From contig CAIPLJ010000190.1 of NCBI GenBank assembly GCA_903865885.1, positions 1 to 7,510 on the forward strand: DNA of 7,510 bases, in the 5' to 3' direction. The position numbers and the translations under genes are program-made. The notes under the pieces are model-generated. The model made no database searches. It saw nothing but the letters and a program-made list of their open reading frames with translations, and was not told the DNA's origin. Below are positions 5,902 through 7,510 of the stretch, in pieces (the stretch's first letter is position 1; every line of letters starts with the position of its first letter). This stretch comes from an uncultured Actinomycetes bacterium. GTDB taxonomy: Bacteria > Actinomycetota > Actinomycetes > Nanopelagicales > Nanopelagicaceae.

Positions 5902-6311
5902 CCCGCAGAGCTAGCTTGCCCGGAGCAGATGAACTATTCCGCGCCAATACCCCAGCGCTCAGCGCAGTTCGTCAGGTTGCAGAACCAATTCAAACTTCCG
6001 CACCCGTTACATCGGTAACGCAGAGCGCAACACCAAAGACGAAGAAGGGTGTTCGCACAATTTCTCGTCGACGTGTTACTGCTGCTGAAAAATCTCCATC
6101 AGGTCGCGAACTTCATGAAGAGAAGATCACTGTCTACATCTCAACAGATGAACTCTTTGATCTGGACCAAGCACGTCTGATGCTTCGTGGAGATTTAGGA
6201 CTTGCAGTAGATCGCGGGCGTATCGTTCGTGAATCAATTGCCGTGATTATCGCTGACCTTGAAGCAAAGGGTGATCAAAGCATCCTTGCTCGTCGTCTTC
6301 GCGGTATCTAA
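5898..6311 (+). CDS. Small basic protein with probable ribbon-helix-helix domain, likely ParA partner
   Basis: I do not recognise a named family for this 137-residue protein. It begins with MTRRASLPGADELFR, then residues 18-70 are Ala/Thr/Ser/Pro-rich and look disordered, with a basic patch at 47-60 (KTKKGVRTISRRRV). The C-terminus reads as strand (EKITVYIS, 75-82), helix (about 83-97), loop and second helix (about 107-124, with GRIVRESIAVIIADLEA at 107-123). That is the ribbon-helix-helix layout of CopG/ParG-like DNA-binding dimers, with a longer loop than usual. ATGA overlap with parA and a strong ribosome binding site argue for a matched pair. By analogy with ParG- and ParB-type partners, the basic N-terminal peptide could stimulate the ParA ATPase while the C-terminus binds DNA. 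That role is inference. It ends 2 nt before the convergent xerD stop. Confidence 0.75.
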   Translation: MTRRASLPGADELFRANTPALSAVRQVAEPIQTSAPVTSVTQSATPKTKKGVRTISRRRVTAAEKSPSGRELHEEKITVYISTDELFDLDQARLMLRGDLGLAVDRGRIVRESIAVIIADLEAKGDQSILARRLRGI

Positions 6312-6313
6312 AA

Positions 6314-7231
6314 CTACTTCGCGCGCGGATGCGCAGTGCTATAACTCTCGCGCACTTTATCGATAGTAATAAGTGTGTAAATCTGCGTTGTCGTCACTGA
6401 AGAGTGGCCCAATAGCTCTTGCACAACTCGGATATCTGCTCCCCCGTCGAGCAAATGCGTTGCATAGGAATGTCTAAAGACGTGCGGAGAAACTTTTCCC
6501 TCTAGCCCCGTTGCTACAGCTGCATCCAAAACAATCTGCCATGCGCTCTGCCTAGAAAGACGCTTTCCTCGGGAGTTGAGAAAGAGCGCCGGTTCACTCT
6601 TGGAATTCTTCGCAGCCAAACTGGGTCTGGTGCGAGTGAAGTAATCTTCAAGAGCTGCAACCGCGAACTTTCCAAGCGGAACAATGCGCTCCTTGGAACC
6701 TTTTCCGCGAAGTTTAAGTACCGTCAGATCTCCATCACTGGTCTGCGAGATGGAGATATCAGAGGTGTTGACTCCGACAATCTCGCTGACTCGACCACCG
6801 GATGAATAGAGAAGTTCGAGTATTGCACAATCTCGCAATGAGATTGGATCCCCTTCTCGCTTGGCAGATTCAATAAGACTCGTAATCTCATCAACCGACA
6901 ACGCTTTAGGTAGCTTGCGAGAGATTTTTCCACTAACAATTTCAAGAGTCGGATTGAAAATCCCAAACTCCAGTTGGCCATACTTATAGAAACCCTTAAC
7001 GGCAGAGAGCGTTCGATTGATGCTAGATGGAGCTAGCCCTGCATCTTTCAACGAGACCTCAAAATCAACTAAATCCTGAGGCGACAATTTCTCAAAATCC
7101 CTTTTAGACGTTCCTAAGAAATCCGCAAATTTACCGAGATCTCGCGAATATGCGGAGACCGAGTTGCTTGATAATCCACGTTCAATACGCAATTGATCGA
7201 GGTAGGAGGTGCGCGCTGCCTCGAAATTCAT
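6314..7231 (-). CDS. xerD: Tyrosine recombinase XerD
   Basis: This 305-residue site-specific recombinase resolves chromosome dimers at dif, usually with XerC and FtsK; whether a XerC exists cannot be seen here. The N-terminal SAM-like domain covers about 5-85. The catalytic domain carries all expected residues: Arg147 in SSGGRVSE (143-150), Lys177 in GKGSKERIVP (176-185), His250 and Arg253 in HVFRH (250-254), His276 in LGHSS (274-278), and nucleophile Tyr285 in QIYTL (283-287). Length is normal. It follows pyrG after 14 nt with only a weak AGAG upstream, so the two probably share a transcript. In many actinobacteria a NUDIX hydrolase gene separates them; here it is absent. It converges on the small ParA-partner gene with 2 nt between stops. 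The position beside pyrG and scpA favours XerD over XerC. Confidence 0.93.
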   Translation of the reverse strand: MNFEAARTSYLDQLRIERGLSSNSVSAYSRDLGKFADFLGTSKRDFEKLSPQDLVDFEVSLKDAGLAPSSINRTLSAVKGFYKYGQLEFGIFNPTLEIVSGKISRKLPKALSVDEITSLIESAKREGDPISLRDCAILELLYSSGGRVSEIVGVNTSDISISQTSDGDLTVLKLRGKGSKERIVPLGKFAVAALEDYFTRTRPSLAAKNSKSEPALFLNSRGKRLSRQSAWQIVLDAAVATGLEGKVSPHVFRHSYATHLLDGGADIRVVQELLGHSSVTTTQIYTLITIDKVRESYSTAHPRAK

Positions 7232-7245
7232 AGCGCAACTCTAAT

Positions 7246-7510
7246 TTAGTGAGCGCCCTTACGAACCAGCGCTGCTGCAATTAAACCGACAAAGAGTGGA
7301 TGTGGACGGGTAGGTCGTGAGCGCAGCTCAGGGTGCGCTTGGGTTCCTACGTAGTACGGATGGACTTCCTTGGGAAGCTCGACAAATTCAACGAGATCGC
7401 GATCTGTGAACATTCCAGAGAAGACCAAACCCGCCTTTGCGATTTGATCGCGGTATTGATTATTTACTTCATAGCGATGGCGATGGCGTTCTGAAATCTC
7501 GTTAGTTCCA
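7246..7510 (-). CDS. pyrG: CTP synthase, C-terminal end (5' part beyond window)
   Basis: The last 87 full codons of CTP synthase are visible, open to the right edge. The enzyme aminates UTP to CTP using ammonia from glutamine. The visible part is the end of the class I glutamine amidotransferase domain: ISERHRHRYEVNN, then GLVFSG, VEFVELP, and TQAHPELRSRPTRPHPLF. The His and Glu of HPEL complete the Cys-His-Glu triad (His515 and Glu517 in E. coli); the Cys lies off the window. The protein ends about 10 residues after PHPLF, a normal end. The codon at 7426-7428 is TTG inside the gene, not a start. CTP synthase and cytidylate kinase at the two ends of the window act in the same pyrimidine pathway. 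Confidence 0.96.
   Translation of the reverse strand, partial: GTNEISERHRHRYEVNNQYRDQIAKAGLVFSGMFTDRDLVEFVELPKEVHPYYVGTQAHPELRSRPTRPHPLFVGLIAAALVRKGAH

Overview
This window is a stretch of core actinobacterial chromosome. It carries the conserved run pyrG, xerD, parA, scpA, scpB, rluB, aroH, tyrA and cmk-der. M. tuberculosis has the same backbone in the same order (pyrG, a NUDIX gene, xerD, parA-like, scpA, scpB, rluB, cmk, engA/der); this comparison is recalled, not computed. Base composition is moderate, near half GC by eye. Spacers are very short and one usual cluster gene is missing, which suggests a small streamlined genome such as freshwater acI actinobacteria (Nanopelagicales). That placement is inference. 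I saw no insertion sequence, phage gene, tRNA, rRNA or CRISPR array.

Reading the minus strand from the right edge: pyrG (3' end only, CTP synthase) is followed after 14 nt by xerD. A two-gene plus-strand block then interrupts the run: parA with a TTG start, and a 137-residue protein that overlaps parA by 4 nt and looks like a ribbon-helix-helix DNA-binding protein. The minus-strand run resumes with scpA, scpB and rluB (condensin accessory subunits plus an RNA pseudouridine synthase), diverging from parA across 78 bp. A 266-bp AT-rich gap at 2336-2601 holds a terminator-like hairpin, repeated CGATAA motifs and a probable aroH promoter. After it come aroH and tyrA (chorismate to prephenate to hydroxyphenylpyruvate) and then a single continuous reading frame joining cytidylate kinase to the GTPase Der, cut by the left edge.

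The genes fall into four jobs: pyrimidine nucleotides (pyrG, cmk), aromatic amino acids (aroH, tyrA), ribosome and rRNA maturation (der, rluB), and chromosome maintenance (scpA, scpB, xerD, parA and its small partner). The most interesting item is the inverted parA/small-protein pair, which has the make-up of a two-component DNA-positioning cassette placed between the condensin and dimer-resolution genes. Other points are the Cmk-Der fusion and two promoter elements placed as expected for leaderless mRNAs.
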